64,000 nucleotides of DNA, taken from positions 66,254,304 to 66,318,303 of the forward strand of contig OY829537.1 of assembly GCA_963691705.1 (NCBI GenBank), written 5' to 3'. Position 1 is the first letter of the stretch, and every line of letters begins with the position of its first letter. Both the position numbers and the translations under genes were made by a program. Below are positions 1-11,478 of this stretch, piece after piece. Origin of the DNA: Viola odorata (taxonomy: Eukaryota; Streptophyta; Magnoliopsida; Malpighiales; Violaceae). The notes under the pieces are model-generated. The model was not told the origin of the DNA and did not search any database. It saw only the letters and a program-made list of their open reading frames with translations.

Positions 1-470
1 TGGCTCGTGGCTTGGTGTCGCAGCGGTGGTGCGGCTTTGGTAAGGATTGGGCACTGCTGTGGTGCGGCTTGGGTAGCAGCGGTGTGGCTCGTGGTAAGGA
101 TTGGGCACTGCTGTGGTGGCGTGGGATGGCCGATTGGTTTTGGATTAATTAATTTGAATTGATTTGGTTTGGTTAATTTTGCAATGGGGAATTGAATTTG
201 TTAGGTGCTCGGTTTGTGTGAATTGGTGTCTCCTTCCTCCTCTGTTCTCGTTTCTTCTCCTCTCTCTCTTTTTCCATTTTTGGTTTGGATTGGTGGCCGA
301 GGTGCGGCTGAGGGGTGGCGGCTTGTGGTGGCGTGGCCGATTGAGGCCGTGGCGAGGATTGGGGGTTTTTGATTTAATTGGTTTAATTTTGCAATGAATT
401 GAATTTATTGGGTTGCTTGATTGAATTAATGTCGGCGTTCCTCCCCCCTTTGCTTGCTGCTTGGAGCTGC

Positions 471-478
471 TACTTATA
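471..478 (-). promoter_or_regulatory. possible TATA box in the R1 LTR
   Basis: On the minus strand the sequence reads CCTATAAGTAGCAGC, a TATA-like element about 750 bp inside the LTR. This is a plausible U3/R boundary, but there is no independent support. Confidence 0.3.
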
Positions 479-706
479 GGCAAAGGAACGCGTGGGAGCG
501 TGGCTTAGAGTTGCGCGTGATCGTTGCCGGACTTGGAGGGCAAGGGTGGCACTGTGCGCGTTGGAACGACGCACGAGGATGCAAAGGGTGATTTGCTTGG
601 CTGAGATTGAATGGAAGCTCCGGGAAACGAGGTGACGAGGCAGGCTAGCTAAATGTAGGAGATAGAGCCGTAGGGACTATAGGAGAAGGTGGCCAAATTT
701 GCAGAA

Positions 707-741
707 ATGCATTAATGTTGCATTAATGCAACTTAATGCAT
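707..741. repeat. 35-nt near-perfect palindrome
   Basis: ATGCATTAA and TTAATGCAT flank a core TTGCATTAATGCAA. The whole segment is self-complementary apart from a one-base offset. It lies in the U3 part of the R1 LTR. Confidence 0.6.
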
Positions 742-1229
742 ACGAGCAAATTATTTTTGGCTCGAGCTTTTAGTACGAGAAAATTTTGCTAAAGATAAAT
801 AAAACTTGAACCCCATAGCTATTAAAAATGAAACGAAATAAATAAAAATCAGTGGGCTACGAAAAGTTCATTCTAAGATTAAATAAAAAATCATTTGTAA
901 ACGATAAATGTTCGAATAGAAAAAAATAGTTAAAACAAAAATTGAACGGAACGCCAAGAGATGGCGTGGGTTAGCAAAATAATAAAAAATAAGTAGCTAA
1001 TGAGCGAAATTGTTCGACCCTTGGTTTCGAGAATTTGACTCGGGAACCGATACGGGCTCAAACGGAAAAAGTGATAAAAATGCGAAAAAAATATGAAATA
1101 AAATTTAAATGACATTAAGTGTAAAAATAAACATCAGATTGATGAAAATAAATGGAAGTGCGATTTTTGAAAATTGATGATAGAAATGCGAAAAATGAAA
1201 AATTTAAAATCCAAAATCGGGTAGCAACA

Positions 1230-1246
1230 GTTGCCCCCTCTTTCCT
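1230..1246 (-). other. polypurine tract of R1
   Basis: On the minus strand this reads GGAAAGAGGGGGCAAC, immediately followed by the LTR start TGTTGCTACC. The position and composition fit the plus-strand primer site of an LTR retrotransposon. Confidence 0.6.
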
Positions 1247-1504
1247 GTCTTATCAAAAATCCGATGTAATCGAGATTTTTGATGAGCAGTAAAGATGGTT
1301 GCTCCCGAACCGGCAATGGTTTGAAAAATGCAAAATGTAAACGCAGTCTCCTCTGATAATGGGATGAAAAGTAGATGTAGAAACATAAATGACTTCTCCC
1401 TGATAATGGGATGAAATGCAAATTGCAGTAAATGACAACTTTTCTGATAATGAGGAAAAAAGTAAATGGCGACTTCCCGGATAGTGGGGTGAAAAGTAAA
1501 TGAT

Positions 1505-1790
1505 GACATGTAAATCAGGTAGGGCGAGGGTAGCACTCGCAGTCCATACCTTGGCGCAGTAAAGTAAATCAGATAGGGCGAGGGTAACACTCGCAGTCCA
1601 TACCTTCGTGTAGAAAAGTAAATCAGGTAGGGCGAGGGTAGCACTCCCAGTCCATACCTTCGTGCAGAAAAGTAAATCAGGTAGGGCGAGGGTAGCACTC
1701 GCAGTCCATACCTTCGTGCAGAAAAGTAAATCAGGTAGGGCGAGGGTAGCATTCGCAGTCCATACCTTCGTGCAGAAAAGTAGATGCATG
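1505..1790 (-). repeat. 54-bp tandem array, 5 units (R1 3' region)
   Basis: Five units carry GGGCGAGGGTAGCACTCGC and CAGTCCATACCTT, with unit starts near 1522, 1576, 1630, 1684 and 1738. The 54-bp period is a multiple of three, so several frames stay open across the array. I treat those ORFs as by-products. Confidence 0.85.
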
Positions 1791-1859
1791 CATGATATGT
1801 TAGGAAAAATTACTGAAGGGGACGAATCATCGAAATAAAAACTATCTTAAGAGATAAGC

Positions 1860-2280
1860 GTAACAGACAAGGTGTGGGGACGTGACCAATCACACCTTTT
1901 AAAAGACAAGTTGTGGGGACGTGACCACTTACAACACTTAAAAAAGACATGATGTGAGAGACGTGACCTTTCACACCTTTGAAAAGACATGTTGGCAAGT
2001 GGGTGACCAAGTCACCGCACGATATGACTGAAAAGTGAATGACCAAGTCGTCACAACAACACGGGTGACCAAGTCACCACGACACAACAAATGACAAATG
2101 GGTGACCAAGTCACCGCGACACAACTGAAAAGTGAAATGGGTGATTGGAGAATTTTGACCAGGGTAGATTGCAGAAATATAACTTGAGATCCTAGCGGGG
2201 ACACCGCAATTGTCAGACCTCTATACAGGAAATGAAACTTGACATCTTAATGGGGATACCGCAATTCTTAGACGTCGATG
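1860..2280 (-). repeat. mixed short tandem repeats (R1 3' region)
   Basis: Roughly 50-60-bp units with GACGTGACC and CACACCTTTTAAAAGACA occur three times. They are followed by units with GTGACCAAGTCACC, itself a small inverted repeat, four times. Two degenerate units with GGGGATACCGCAATT close the block. Nothing coding is seen. Confidence 0.75.
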
Positions 2281-2283
2281 CAG

Positions 2284-2580
2284 AAAAGGTAAACTTCAGC
2301 TCCGTCGAGGGTCGTACTCGTAGGCCGTCGCTGATTGATGCAGAAAAGTAAACTCAGCTACGTCGAGGGTCGTACTGGTAGGCCGTCGCTGATTGATGAA
2401 GAAAAGTAAACTCAGCTACGTCGAGGGTTGTACTCGTAGGCCGTCGCTGATTGATGCGGAAAATTAAACTCAGCTACGTCGAGGGTCGTACTCGTAGGTC
2501 GTCGATGATTGATGCAGAAAAGTAAACTCAGCTATGTCGAGGGTCGTACTCATAGGCCGTCACTGATTGATGTAGAAAAT
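2284..2580 (-). repeat. 58-60-bp tandem array, 5 units (R1 3' region)
   Basis: Units share CTCAGCTACGTCGAGGGTCG and GTAGGCCGTCGCTGATTGAT, near 2292, 2351, 2411, 2469 and 2527. Confidence 0.85.
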
Positions 2581-2619
2581 TAATGGCGATGTAGCTTTGC
2601 TCGGGCGTTGTTGCCCCCG

Positions 2620-3115
2620 AAATTTTGAAAAATGGGGTTTTGAACCGCCACACAAAACTTGAAAGGTGGGGTTTTGAACCGCCACACAAAAGTTTGCAAG
2701 GTGAGGTTTTGAACCACCACACAAATTTTGAAAGGTGGGCTTTTGAACCGCCACATGAAAGTTTGAAATGTGAGGTTTTGAATCGCCACACGAAACTTGG
2801 AAGGTGAGGTTTTGAACCACCACACAAATTTTGAAAGGTGGGGTTTTGAACCGCCACACGAAAGTTTGAAAGGTAAGGTTTTGAACCGCCACACAAATTT
2901 TGAAAGGTGGGGTTTTGAACCACCACACGAAACTTGAAATGTGGGGTTTTGAACCGCCACACGAAACTTGGAAGGTGAGTTTTTGAATCGCCACACAAAT
3001 TTTCAAAGGTGGGGTTTTGAACCGCCACACGGAAGTTTGAAAGGTGAGGTTTTGAACCGCCACACAAATTTTGAAAGGTGGGGTTTTGAACTGCCACACG
3101 AAAGTTTGAAAGGTG
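2620..3115 (-). repeat. 33-36-bp tandem array, about 15 units (R1 3' region)
   Basis: Units carry GGTTTTGAACCGCCACAC followed by AAATTTTGAAAGGTG or AAACTTGAAAGGTG. Stop codons are rare in the unit, so minus-strand frames stay open for 140-200 codons at once, encoding low-complexity GGSKPHL-like repeats. Open reading in several overlapping frames argues against a real protein. Confidence 0.85.
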
Positions 3116-3365
3116 GGCAAATCACCGCGACAAGACTGATAAGTGGATGACCAAGTCGTCACATGATATTACTGAAGAAGTGGACGACCAAGTCGTCCCG
3201 CCAACACGGGTGACCAAGTCACCACACAAAATAAGTGAAGAGGGAAGTGGTAACGTACCTTCATTCGAATGTTTGGTTGGACGGTGGGGAAGATGGGCCG
3301 CCACACGAAGTTGATTGAGGAGTGGTAACGTACTCCATTCGGGTGTTGGGTGGATTTATTGGTGG
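3116..3365 (-). repeat. GTGACCAAGTC-type repeats and a two-unit GGTAACGTAC repeat
   Basis: GACCAAGTCGTC/GTCACC units recur, related to those at 2030-2150. AGTGGTAACGTAC appears at two places, around 3246 and 3323. This is the inner edge of the R1 array region. I see no gene. Confidence 0.6.
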
Positions 3366-3737
3366 AGATTGATCACCGTGTGAGATTCTACTGACGCGTA
3401 TCTGTATCCTGCAAATAGGGAGGAAACAAACACGAAACAGTAATGGATGGAAAAAGAGAAATCAATTGATAAATGGAAAATTCAATGAGATCAAATCATG
3501 TATGTTGTATATGAAAGTATTTCCACACTACCTTAAAGTTTTCCCCCAGCGTTTTATCAAGGTGAAAACAACTTCCCTATCAAGAGAAGGTTCAACAAGT
3601 TTATGCATTTCTGGAGAACATGTCATCCAGTTTCTATCATATAAGCATGCTTGATACAAACCTAGAAAAACATCTGCATCTTGCCCAGGAGATAACGACC
3701 TAAAGGACAAGACTTTCCCACATCATGTAGACATAAG
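3366..3737 (-). mobile_element. Old Athila-like relic, 3' end, left part
   Basis: The reverse complement of 3540-3737 resembles the 3' untranslated region of Athila-1 (14941-15160). The shared order is GGGAAAGTCT, GGTCGTTAT, AGATGCAG, TTTTTCTAGGT, then a degraded PPT-like stretch ending in AGTGTGGA near 3525. The relic continues without loss on the other side of Athila-1, at 16765. The part from 3366 to 3520 would be its LTR, but I could not confirm that by similarity. Confidence 0.6.
3733..3737. repeat. target-site duplication, left (Athila-1)
   Basis: ATAAG lies directly before the 5' LTR and is repeated exactly at 16765-16769, after the 3' LTR. Confidence 0.9.
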
Positions 3738-5333
3738 TGATAGCACGTTTCATGGCCTCGGTTTTACCCTCCTTTCTAGCCCCTTCGGGGGTTCGATGTT
3801 GCTATTTGACCCTTATTCCAATCTTATTTGCAGATTAGCATCAAAAGAGGGAAAAGATCGAAAAGAAGCGATTTTAGAGCATTTCTGAGGAATTCCAGTT
3901 TCCAGGCATAGAAGAAAGAACGTCGTCAAGACCTCGACACGAACCAGACCTGTGCGCTGCCTCAAGGCCTCAACAGTTTTGACCCTTCTTCCAAAGAAAA
4001 GCATCTTCAATGATCCACACGAAATCCCAGGCGCTTCCAGAAGGCATCAAGCGTGTAAGGAATCCCAGAATATTCCTTTTGCAAGGACATGTGCTATCAC
4101 GCCCTCGTTGCCCTTAGCTGTTTTTGTCTCCTAGCTAGTATTAGGCTATATAAGCATAGTTTTAGGGTTTTTGTAAGGACGGTTGTCCAAGGATATTTTC
4201 TTACATTAATTTCAGCACTTATTTTCTGGGAATCTTCTCCTCTTATCATCAAGAACAACTTTTGTAGCAAGTTTCCTCTTCGATTATTAATTAATCTACC
4301 GGTTTCCTCTACTCCCTTTTTACTTTCTTTGTTATTGCATGATTCTATATACCTACTGTTTACATTATAGTATGAGTAGCTAAATACCCCTTTCTTGGTG
4401 AAGGGTGTTTCAAGGATTGTAGGGATCGGCTAAGAGGTCTAATGCATGCTTAACATATTCTCTTGTAGCACATAATTTTTTACCGATTTAATTCCATGCT
4501 TGTCTAGAAATGTTAAGAGCTTGATCATCTTTTAGTATTTATGCATGAGTAACGTTATATTCCAGGGTTATACCTGATGCGAAGCCCTGGAGTTTTAGCA
4601 GACACCTAGGGGAGGCAGCGCGAGAGGCCTCACCTAGGGGTAAACACTTATCTAGGGTATGTGATTCGTGTCTGACAAGCCGAGCTGTCACGCCCTAGAT
4701 CTGTCTTACCTCCCCTTCATGGGCGTTCTGAATTTAGCTTCCCTACTTCGTACCCATGACAGGTCGAAGTGTCAAGGCTGCCTTTTGATGACAAGAGAGG
4801 TAGCTGGGAGGATGGCTGAACGTCAAGGTCACCTCATATGTGGAAACGGGGGGTGACTTTTATCTAAGAAGGTAAGCAGGGGATGCGGTGTGGAAACGTG
4901 GTCCCTATAGCAGATCTGTACTTGAGGCTAGAATATTTTTATACCGATGACTAACCGACCCAAAATGCAACCCAAGGGAATACCTTTCGCTAAGATCTCG
5001 TCCTATTTGATTAATATGTTTTTCCTTACTTTTCCTGCATTTGATCTGTTTACATCTCTTGCCCTGGATTACATTTTACTTTCGTGCCCTAGATAATTAC
5101 TTTACAATTCTGTTTTGTTAGCTCCCATACTCTCTGTTGATTAATTTATTAATCAACATAAACCCCCCCCCAGTACCGTTACTTAAGTTAGATCTGTTGC
5201 GTATTGCCTTGTCATACATATTCACTAGCAATTTATTCCTTCAATCTCTGCGGTTCGACCCTGTCTTGCTCTGTACACATTAATTTGTGCATCTAGGCAC
5301 CAGAAAAATATTAGTATATTTGAGTGACGATCA
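3738..5333 (+). mobile_element. Athila-1 5' LTR
   Basis: 1596 bp, TG...CA ends, near-identical to 15165-16764. It contains a TATA box at 4147-4153 and a C-run near 5163. Small ORFs inside (such as one at 4089-4370) have no domain and are not called. Confidence 0.95.
4147..4153 (+). promoter_or_regulatory. TATA box of Athila-1 5' LTR
   Basis: GGCTATATAAGCATAG is conserved at the same place in all four full Athila LTRs here (15574, 44520, 56026). It probably sets the genomic RNA start about 30 bp downstream. Confidence 0.75.
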
Positions 5334-5338
5334 AATTT

Positions 5339-5356
5339 TGGCGCCGTTGCTGGGGA
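5339..5356 (+). other. Athila-1 primer-binding site (tRNA-Asp type)
   Basis: TGGCGCCGTTGCTGGGGA lies 5 bp after the LTR end. It pairs with the 3' end of plant tRNA-Asp, as I recall it, with one mismatch (T for C). Athila-2 has a different single mismatch at 45749-45766. Confidence 0.85.
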
Positions 5357-5391
5357 TTGAACGATACTAATTTTATTTTTGTTTTTCTTGT

Positions 5392-7260
5392 ATGACCAGG
5401 AGATCTGCCCCTGATCTACTCCCTCAAGACCTCGAGTTGACCAGAACAGAAAGAGGACTTCGTAGGCATGCTCAAGGAACATCTGCTCATCGTAGAGTAA
5501 TCCCACATCCTGCCCTCGACGGATCCCCTTCTGACCTGGCCGACCAGAAACACCAGCTTTTCGTAGACCTGACCTTTCTCCATTGTAACCCCGAAAACCC
5601 CATACCAGACCATTTTAATTTTCCAGCATTGGATGACCTAGCCAACAATGACAACCATAACAACCGTGAGAACCGCGAAGATCAACCACCACCCCAGACC
5701 AACAAACCATCGATAATTTCCATGCAACCCCCGATATGGCAAGTAGCTACATTGACTGGCCCAACGTCCCTCATGACTGGACTCTGAAGTAGGCCGTACT
5801 TCATCATCTGCCTACTTTTCGAGGGGTAGCCAAGGAAACTACTCTTCGTCATCTTCAACAACTCCACTCTATTTGCGAGGCCATGAAACCCGCCAACGTC
5901 AGTATTGAGCAAGCCAAGCTTCGCGCATTCCAGTGGTCTCTCAAAGATGATGCCCTAGACTGGTATTATGACTTTCCCGCAAGATCTATTCGTTCTTGGG
6001 CAGACATGTCAAAAATCTTCACTGAGAAGTACTACCCAACTTCGATCTCCAACACCACGCGCAAGCAACTTGTCTCCATTGTTCAGAAGAAAGACGAGAC
6101 TCTAGCCCAGTACTATGAGAGGTTCCAGAAGATGCAATCTAGCTGTCCAACTCACAACCTTACCGAGCACGCTCTTGTTCAATATTTTTGTGAAGGCCTT
6201 AAAGCTCATGATAAGGCGTTACTTAACGCAGCTGCCAATGGATCCTTGACTGCTCTAACTCCAAGAGCTGCTCGAGCAACAATAGAGCTCATGGCCAAGA
6301 ATGCCTCAGACGACCTTGCCAACAATCCAGGCCAGGATGTCCAAGTAGCAGCCCTTCAGAACCAGATATCATCCCTTACAGGAATGTTCCAGAATTTCAT
6401 AACCGGACAACCCGCACCTGTCAAGGCCTGCTAGATATGCAATTTCGTGGATCACCCATATTCCGGAGGAAATACAAGTGAATGCTGCTGGCCAATTTAT
6501 TCCAGTCTCTTACGCTCAGACTTACAACCAAGGCTGGAAACAACCAAACCCAGGATGGGTCCCAAACACTCAGCTTTCGGGGCCTAGCCATCAACCACAT
6601 CAGAACCCCTATGGAAACCCCCCTCCTAATATGCCAAATTTCAGACCTCGACCCACATTCCATCAGAACCAGTATCAACGCCAACCTCCTTAGGATCAGA
6701 CCTTTGTCCATCGTTCAGACCAGACTTTTATCCAGCCCCCGATTGCTGAAATGCCTAAGAATCTCGAGCAGCAGAAAGAAATAGATGAACTTAAGAGGCA
6801 AATGAGTACCATGACTGCCAAAATGCAAGAATTAACAAACCATGGCAGACTGCCACCCCAGACCGAAACAAATCCAAAGCACAATGTCTGCACAGTAACT
6901 TTGCGTAGTGGAACGACCTTGAACCCACTTGAGCTTCCAGTCCAAGATATTGAAAATTCTCCAGAGGCCGAAATCTGGCCTAAACCTAGAACAAAGCTCC
7001 CCAAAGTCCCTAGATTCGTGGAAGTCAAAGAGGACAGAATCCGCTCCCCTAGAGGTTCACAACGGAATGACCCCATCCCACCAGAATTTACTCAAGAGTA
7101 CATTCATAAGATTCTCGAACCCCCGTTCCCTCACAGATTGGTCAAGGCCAAGAAAGATAAGGAGGATCGCGATATCTTTGAAATGTTCAGTAAAGTGGTT
7201 GTAAACATCCCACTTCTCCAGGCCGTGAAGAATGTCCCTCGCTATGCTAAATTCTTGTAG
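5392..7260 (+). pseudogene. gag: Athila-1 gag (capsid/nucleocapsid), broken
   Basis: The ATG at 5392 is at the same place as in Athila-2 (45802). A retrotransposon gag core lies around 5900-6340, with W-S-L-K-D, DWYYD, WADMSKIFTEKYYP and LAQYYERFQKMQ motifs. Capsid protein packages the element RNA. The copy is dead: the C-run near 5695 has lost one base relative to Athila-2, TAG codons occur at 5785, 6432 and 6691, and TAG at 7258. A deletion near 6450 removes the last cysteine of the C-x2-C-x4-H-x4-C zinc knuckle that Athila-2 still has. Other short ORFs over this interval are shifted-frame shadows. Confidence 0.85.
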
Positions 7261-8298
7261 CAATTATGCACGAACAAAAACAAGTTCGCTGAAGTTAACA
7301 AAATCAGCGTAGGGGCCAACACTTCTGCCCATATCCAGCGTCGACTCCCTCCGAAATGCAAAGACCAAGGCATGTTCATTATCCCTTGTCGAATCGGAAC
7401 AGTCGATATTGGCAAGGCCATGTGTGACCTAGGAGCAGGAATTAATGTCATGCCCTTGATAATTTACCACAGTCTAGGCCTCGAGCCTCTCGTGCCCACA
7501 AACCTCGCCATCCAGCTTGCTGACCGCTCTATCATCTACCCCGAGGGGATAATCAAGGATGTCTTAGTCCAAGTGGGAGAATTCTTGTTCCCTGCAGATT
7601 TCTATGTGATTGCAATGGAGAATGAAGACTCCACCAAATCTACAGATGTTCTTCTAGGCCGCCCATTTCTGGCCACAGCCCGAGCAAAGATTGATGTTCA
7701 TGATGCCACCATCTCCCTCGAATTTGGTGGAGAGATCATCAAATTCAATATGCTAGAAGCCATGCGATACCCCTCTGAATTTTCTAGTGTGAATTATGTT
7801 GATATTGTAGACCCCATTATAGGGGAGATTGATGACATATATTCTACTGGCCCCTTACAATTTGCCCTTGACAGGAGTCTGACACCCGCTTTTCTAGATG
7901 TCGTGTCCTCGACGCTTCCTATTCCACCTGAATTACACTCTATCGTCGCTGCCCTAGAAGAATGCGTTGTTGCTCAGCATGAGTCTCCAGAGCAGTCTCC
8001 CGAATATCCAGGCCATGTTAAGTTATTTCCCTCTATTGATCAGGCCCCAGCCCTTGATCTGAAGCCATTGCCTACCCATTTGAAATATGCTTATCTAGGC
8101 CCCGATAACTCTCTGCCTGTCATTATCTCCAACAAGCTCAAAGACCCTGAGGAGTCCGAGCTAGTTTCCTTGCTGAGGAACTTCAGACAAGACATAGGAT
8201 GGACCATTGCGGACATTAAGGGCTTGTCCCCAGCATTATGCACTCATCACATCCACCTAGAATACGCGGGCAAGACCATTCGCCAGCCCCAGCGGTGA
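7261..8298 (+). pseudogene. Athila-1 aspartic protease and linker
   Basis: An open stretch from 7372 contains CDLGAGINVMPL near 7423-7458, a retropepsin-like active-site motif (D-x-G-A). LLGRPFLATARAKIDV follows near 7650, the usual second protease landmark in Athila. Protease would cut the Gag-Pol polyprotein. The region from about 7800 to 8298 is a linker to RT. It ends in TGA at 8296, where Athila-2 has CGA, a single C-to-T change. Confidence 0.85.
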
Positions 8299-9196
8299 CT
8301 TAACCGACCTATGATGGAAGTGGTAAAGAAAGAGTTTCTCAAGTTGCTAGATGTGAGAGTTATCTACCCCATCTTAGATAGCCCTTGGGTCAGCCCTATC
8401 CAGGTCGTGCCCAAGAAAATAGGCATAACCATCACCATCGGTCAAGATGGCGAATCCATTCCTACCCGGATCCAGAATGGGTGGAGAGTGTGTATTGACT
8501 ACCGCCGATTGAACTCCGCTACCAGAAAAGATCATTTTCCCTTGCCCTTCATCGATCAGATGCTAGAACGCCTCACCGGTAAAACCCACTATTGCTATCT
8601 AGACGGTTACTCCAGATTTCATCAGATCCCAGTTGCTCCTGAAGACTAGGAAAAGACCACCTTTACCTGCCCTTTCGGGACCTTCGTGTATAGACGCATG
8701 CTTTCGGTCTGTGTAACGCCCCTGCTCTTGAATGGTCAGCATTTTCTCTGAACTAGTTGAGGATGGAATCGAGGTCTTCATGGACGACTTCACCGTCTAT
8801 GGGAATTCTTTTGAGGAATGCATGAACAATCTGAAGAGGTGCCTAGAGCGCTGCATAGAGACGAATCTTATCCTGAATTTTGAAAAATGTCACTTCATGG
8901 TGGATCGAGCCCTAGTGCTTGGTCATGTTATCTCGGCCCAGGGAATTGAGGTTGACAAAGCCAAGATAGAAGTAATAAAATCCCTGCCCTACCCCTCCTA
9001 TGTCCGCGATGTGTAATCTTTTCTAGGCCACGCTGGTTTCTACCGACGGTTCATTAAAGATTTTTCCAAGATTGCTCAACCAATGTGTCACTTGCTCCAG
9101 AAGGACGTGTCCTTTGATTTCAGCGAGGCCTGCAAAACTGCTTTTGAACTTCTCAAGAACAAACTTATCTCGGCCCCGATTATTCGTGCCCCCGAT
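8299..9196 (+). pseudogene. pol: Athila-1 reverse transcriptase domain, broken
   Basis: RT landmarks are [34 protein letters not shown] and the catalytic FMDDF at 8777-8791. The palm motif is intact. Relative to Athila-2, small deletions around 8700-8735 remove part of the conserved [12 protein letters not shown] segment and shift frame. TAG at 8647 (CAG in Athila-2) and TAA at 9014 also interrupt it. The enzyme would copy element RNA into DNA; this copy cannot encode it. Confidence 0.9.
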
Positions 9197-9640
9197 TAGA
9201 CACTACCTTTCGAGGTCATCTGTGATGCCAGTAATCAGGCCTTTGGCGCCGTTTTGGGTCAGAAGAAGAATAAAGAGACCTATGTCATCTATTATGCTTC
9301 CAAGCTACTAGACCCGTCCCAGCAGAACTACACTACCACAGAGAAAGAACTCTTGGCCGTAGTCTATGCCCTAGACATGTTCAGGCAATATCTGCTAGGC
9401 ACTCGTGTCCTCATCTACTCAGACTATTCTGCCCTTCGGTGTTTGTTGACCAAAGCCGATGCCAAACCTCGGCTTATTCGTTGGATCCTGCTCCTACAAG
9501 AATTTGATATCGCTATCAAAGATAAGGCAGGAAGAGAAAACCTTGTGGCAGACCACTTGAGTAGACTTCCAGCCCAAGAAGATAATTCGCTTGAGCCAAT
9601 CCGGGATACTTTTCCAGACGAGCAATTATGTCAAGCCCAA
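9197..9640 (+). pseudogene. pol: Athila-1 RNase H domain
   Basis: The order is [41 protein letters not shown] and YSDYSALRCLL, i.e. the catalytic D-E-D pattern of Ty3/gypsy RNase H. It starts after TAG at 9197-9199, where Athila-2 has TGG. RNase H degrades the RNA strand during reverse transcription. The open frame continues into integrase. Confidence 0.85.
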
Positions 9641-10945
9641 GCTGTTTATTCCCCATGGTTTTCCGACATTGCAAACTTCTGTGCTACTGGCACCTATCCA
9701 GCTGATGTCGCTCCGTCTGAATGCAATAAGATCAAAAGGCAAGGAAAATACTACATTTGGGACAACCCCTACCTATGGAAGCACTGTTCGGATCAAATAA
9801 TTCGTAGATGTGTAACCATGGACGAGGTGCCCTCGATCCTTAAATTCTGCCATTTGGAAAGAGGTCATTTCGCGGCCAAGAAAACTACCCTAAAGGTCCT
9901 GGAAGCTGGTCTGTACTGGCCCACCATTTTCAAGGATAGTTACATGTTTTGCGCTTCGTGCCCCCGATGTCAGACCACTGGAAATATCGGGGCCAGGAAT
10001 TAGATGCCCTTGATAAACATTATTGCTTGCGAAATCTTTGACATCTGGGGTATAGATTTTATGGGCCCTTTTCCCAATTCCTTTGGCAACATCTACATCC
10101 TTTTGGCCGTCGATTATGTTTCCAAATGGGTCGAGGCCAAGGCTACTCGGACGGACGATTCCAAGGTGGTCGTGAATTTTCTCCGCACTAATATCTTTAA
10201 CCGGTTCGGCACACCTAGAGCGCTCATCAGCGATAGGGGTACCCACTTCTGCAACCGTGTCGTGACCTCACTTTTGACAAAGTATGGAGTCCACCATAGA
10301 ACATCCACCGCTTATCACCCTCAGACTAATGGCCAAGCCGAGGTCTCGAACCGTGTGATCAAATCCATCCTTGAGAAGACCGTTAATCAGTCCAGGAAAG
10401 ATTGGAGTTTGAAATTGGATGATGCTCTTTGGGCCTATCGTACAACATTCAAGACCCCAATCGGAATGACTCCCTACAGACTTGTCTATGGCAAGCCATG
10501 CCATCTTCCAGTGGAGATAGAGCATAAGGCTTCTTTGGGCCATCAGGAAAGTGAATATAGATCTAGGCCTCGCTAATCAACACAGGCGTTTGCAAATCCA
10601 AGAGCTAGAGGAATTGAGGGATGATGCCTATGAGAATGCCATGCTCTATAAGGGCAAGACAAAAGCTTACCATGACCGACACCTTCGTCCCAAAACATTC
10701 TCAGTCGGACAGCAAGTCTTATTGTACAATTCACGCCTGCGACTTTTGTCCGGAAAGGTGAAATCTAAATGGTCAGGACCTTTAGTGGTCACGACAGTCT
10801 ACAACCATGGGGCAGTTGAGATTCAGAACCCCGTCGCAGGAATCATCTTCAAGGTCAGTGGCCAGAGACTGAAACCCTTTTATGAAGGTTTCCAGCCCTC
10901 GATAGTTGAGGAGGCCATGGTGGATGTCCCACCTCTCCAGACCTA
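9641..10945 (+). pseudogene. pol: Athila-1 integrase, broken
   Basis: An HHCC zinc-binding region lies near 9840-9990, with H, H and CASCPRC. The DDE core has D in [10 protein letters not shown] (near 10050), D in LISDRGTHF (near 10232) and E in NGQAEVSNR (near 10340). The C-terminal part with GKVKSKWSGP and [14 protein letters not shown] runs to the TAG at 10943-10945. Breaks are TAG at 10001 (CAG in Athila-2) and a one-base gain near 10530 that moves the C-terminus to another frame. Catalytic residues are all present. Confidence 0.85.
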
Positions 10946-11478
10946 GAGTATCAAAGCACGTCGGGGTCTCGACGAGTATACGGACCACACTGGAGGCATT
11001 TGATATGTCGTCTGCATCCTTTTTCTCTCCCTTATCTTCTCTGCATCTTTTCGGATTCCCTGATTGTTATTTGATTTTATTTCCAGGTTTTGTTGATTGT
11101 ATATATCCCTGACCTTTCCCTTCCCCCTATGATTTTATTCCTTTTATTTAGCATTAACTCACCTTTATTCTCTCTTTTTGTCCATATCTTATATCAACCA
11201 ACTGCCTTTTTGAAATTTAAAAGTTGTTCTCCTTTTTAGGCAATTGAGATACGCGTGGGCCGTCGTGCTCCACGCCCAGGGTGCCTCATCAATGAAAAAG
11301 TTGCGCCATTAAATGCCAGCTGTGACTACCACTCTCTCTCCCACGCTCCCATTTTGTTTTCACTCATATCAATTTCAAACACATCACTTTCACCTCTCTC
11401 CTTCACCAAACACGCAACCCTATCCTTTCTCCACTCCCATCTCCATCTCCATTACTGCCATCTTTTCCCTTACCATCA
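10946..11478 (+). other. Athila-1 spacer between pol and second ORF
   Basis: Pyrimidine-rich non-coding stretch conserved in Athila-2 (51384-51933). It could hold the splice acceptor or leader for the downstream ORF, but I saw no decisive signal. Confidence 0.6.

Larger units (their letters stand above)
1..1229 (-). mobile_element. 3' LTR (partial) of an unclassified LTR retrotransposon, R1
   Basis: Read on the minus strand, the sequence begins TGTTGCTACCCG at 1229, directly after a purine-rich tract. That is the expected junction between a polypurine tract and a 3' LTR starting with TG. The LTR runs off the window start, so its length (over 1.2 kb) and CA end are not seen. It is AT-rich from 750 to 1229 and GC-rich with GTGGC-type imperfect duplications from 1 to 420. 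A diverged copy of the same LTR start lies at 61248. I could not assign a lineage because no coding domain is linked to it here. Short ORFs in this stretch show no recognisable domain. Confidence 0.6.

Noticed and set aside
145..483. ORF pair on both strands at the window start
   Set aside because: Low-complexity LTR sequence, no domain.
2528..3162. Three overlapping minus-strand ORFs of 138-200 codons
   Set aside because: They arise from a stop-poor 33-36-bp repeat read in all frames; no domain, no shared start.
4089..4370. 93-codon ORF, repeated in the other Athila LTRs
   Set aside because: It lies in the transcribed part of the LTR, differs in length between copies and has no domain.
5163..5172. 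C-runs in Athila LTRs as a functional signal
   Set aside because: Length varies between LTRs of one element, as expected of a homopolymer.
9072..9311. Plus-strand ORF across the Athila-1 RNase H start
   Set aside because: Shifted frame of the true RT/RNase H reading.
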